Below, one piece after another: positions 63,360 through 64,000 of a stretch of DNA of 64,000 nucleotides. The stretch's first letter is position 1. Each line of letters begins with the position of its first letter. Position numbers and translations under genes: made by a program. Below the pieces are notes generated by a model that was not told where the DNA came from, ran no database searches, and was given only the letters and a program-made list of their open reading frames with translations. Source of the DNA: Balaenoptera acutorostrata (taxonomy: Eukaryota > Chordata > Mammalia > Artiodactyla > Balaenopteridae). The stretch is taken from contig NC_080067.1 in the NCBI RefSeq assembly GCF_949987535.1, forward strand, positions 43,398,910-43,462,909. Direction: 5' to 3'.

Positions 63360-64000
63360 ACCTTTCCCGTTCAGCAGCCATAGTGTGTTTTCTGAACGTG
63401 TGACTCTGTTCTGTTTTGTAATTCAGTTCAAGTGTAGCGGTTTTTACATTCCCTCTATAAGTGATTTCTTATGAGAAGTGTCTTTTTCTGTGTGACTTAT
63501 TTCACTTAGAATCGTCGTACCTAAATCCACTCATCGTGCTGCTACTAGCCTTATGACGTTGATTTCATGGCTGAGTGATATTCCATTGTACATGAGGACC
63601 ACAACTTCTTTATCCACTTTTCTCTTTCCTAGGATATTTAAGGTGTAATGAAGTGGGGGTTCTTGTCAACAGAGCAGCCCTAAACTTTGGGGTGCCTGTG
63701 TCTTGCTGATTTTTAGTTTTCCCAGTTTATACGCCCATGAGTGGAAGTGCCCTATGCTCTCCAAGCTGTGTTTTTTAGATGTTTCAGGACACACCGTACA
63801 CTTCTGCAGAGTGACTGTTGGCAATTTACATCCCGCCCATCAGCGTAGCAAGGCTCCCATTTCTCCATGGCCGGTCCTGCATTTCTGGTTAGGACACTTT
63901 TTTCCGCATGGCCCTTTTGCCCGCTGGGAAGCGAGACTTCTTTGGAGCGCTGATTTGCCTTTCCAGGTGGCTTGGTTGGCCAAAAAGGGCGTATGCGTTT
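63360..64000. repeat. Satellite monomer 37 (partial, first 641 bp)
   Basis: It is type B in front (cccagttt, ctgcagag, ggttaggac) with gatttcttatgagaag. It is cut by the window edge inside the left arm of its palindrome, which starts at 63976. Confidence 0.95.

Larger units (their letters stand above)
1..64000. repeat. Satellite array, 1,760-bp monomer, 36 full copies plus one partial
   Basis: The motif acctttcccg followed by ttcagcagcc recurs at 1, 1761, 3521 and so on to 63360, and the text between copies aligns base for base with only scattered substitutions. All copies have the same orientation. Summed unit lengths (32 x 1760 + 1759 + 1761 + 1761 + 1758) account exactly for bases 1-63359. 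The window begins and ends inside the array, so its true size is unknown. A unit of this length with an embedded L1 3' end fits the common cetacean satellite as I remember it (about 1.76 kb in baleen whales). That identification is inference. Such arrays are usually constitutive heterochromatin and do not encode protein. Confidence 0.98.

Noticed and set aside
1..64000. CENP-B box
   Set aside because: I looked on both strands for TTCGNNNNANNCGGG in a typical monomer; partial matches (ttcgttggagc, ttcgacgtagg, cccgctgggaagcgag) fail in the second half or in spacing.
1..64000. CRISPR array or prokaryotic repeat system
   Set aside because: The repeat unit is 1,760 bp with no short repeat/spacer structure, and the L1-derived sequence shows a mammalian origin.

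Overview
The whole window is one uninterrupted tandem satellite array. A monomer of 1,760 bp repeats head to tail, always in the same orientation, from base 1 to base 64000. Starting each unit at the motif acctttcccg, I count 36 complete monomers and a 641-bp partial at the right edge. Thirty-two of the 36 are exactly 1,760 bp; the exceptions are 1,759 (monomer 9), 1,761 (monomers 15 and 17) and 1,758 (monomer 34). No unique flanking DNA, gene, RNA gene, CRISPR array or inserted mobile element is visible, and neither array edge is in the window.

Each monomer has four parts. (1) Roughly 1.0-1.1 kb is a degenerate LINE-1 (L1) 3' end in antisense orientation, so L1 sense lies on the minus strand. 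It runs from about offset 1520 of one unit across the chosen boundary to about offset 840 of the next. It includes an eroded A-tail, the 3' UTR and the C-terminal part of ORF2, with recognisable frames such as TMEYHSAMK on the minus strand. (2) A 72-bp palindrome with no spacer (offsets 617-688) interrupts the L1-derived ORF2 sequence. (3) A small hairpin (offsets 826-846) lies near the 5'-truncated end of the L1 segment. (4) About 560-650 bp (offsets about 850/940-1500) have no origin I recognise.

Organism: the L1 segment marks a placental mammal, and its 3' UTR resembles the type I associate with cetartiodactyls. From memory, a tandem repeat of about 1.76 kb is the hallmark of the common cetacean satellite in baleen whales, with a shorter form of about 1.58 kb in dolphins. 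I therefore infer a whale, probably a mysticete, by repeat length and L1 type rather than by sequence comparison.

On top of the monomer there is patchy higher-order structure. Neighbouring 3,520-bp dimers are nearly identical (51042-54561 against 54562-58081 show one difference by eye). A three-monomer block of 7,039 bp recurs (10561-17599 against 17600-24639). Other variants are shared between monomers 20 kb or more apart. The pattern fits unequal crossing over plus gene conversion. Monomer 13 carries a burst of homopolymer-type indels that may be assembly error. Nothing here looks like a protein-coding system. The most interesting element is the hairpin-forming palindrome fixed in every unit.
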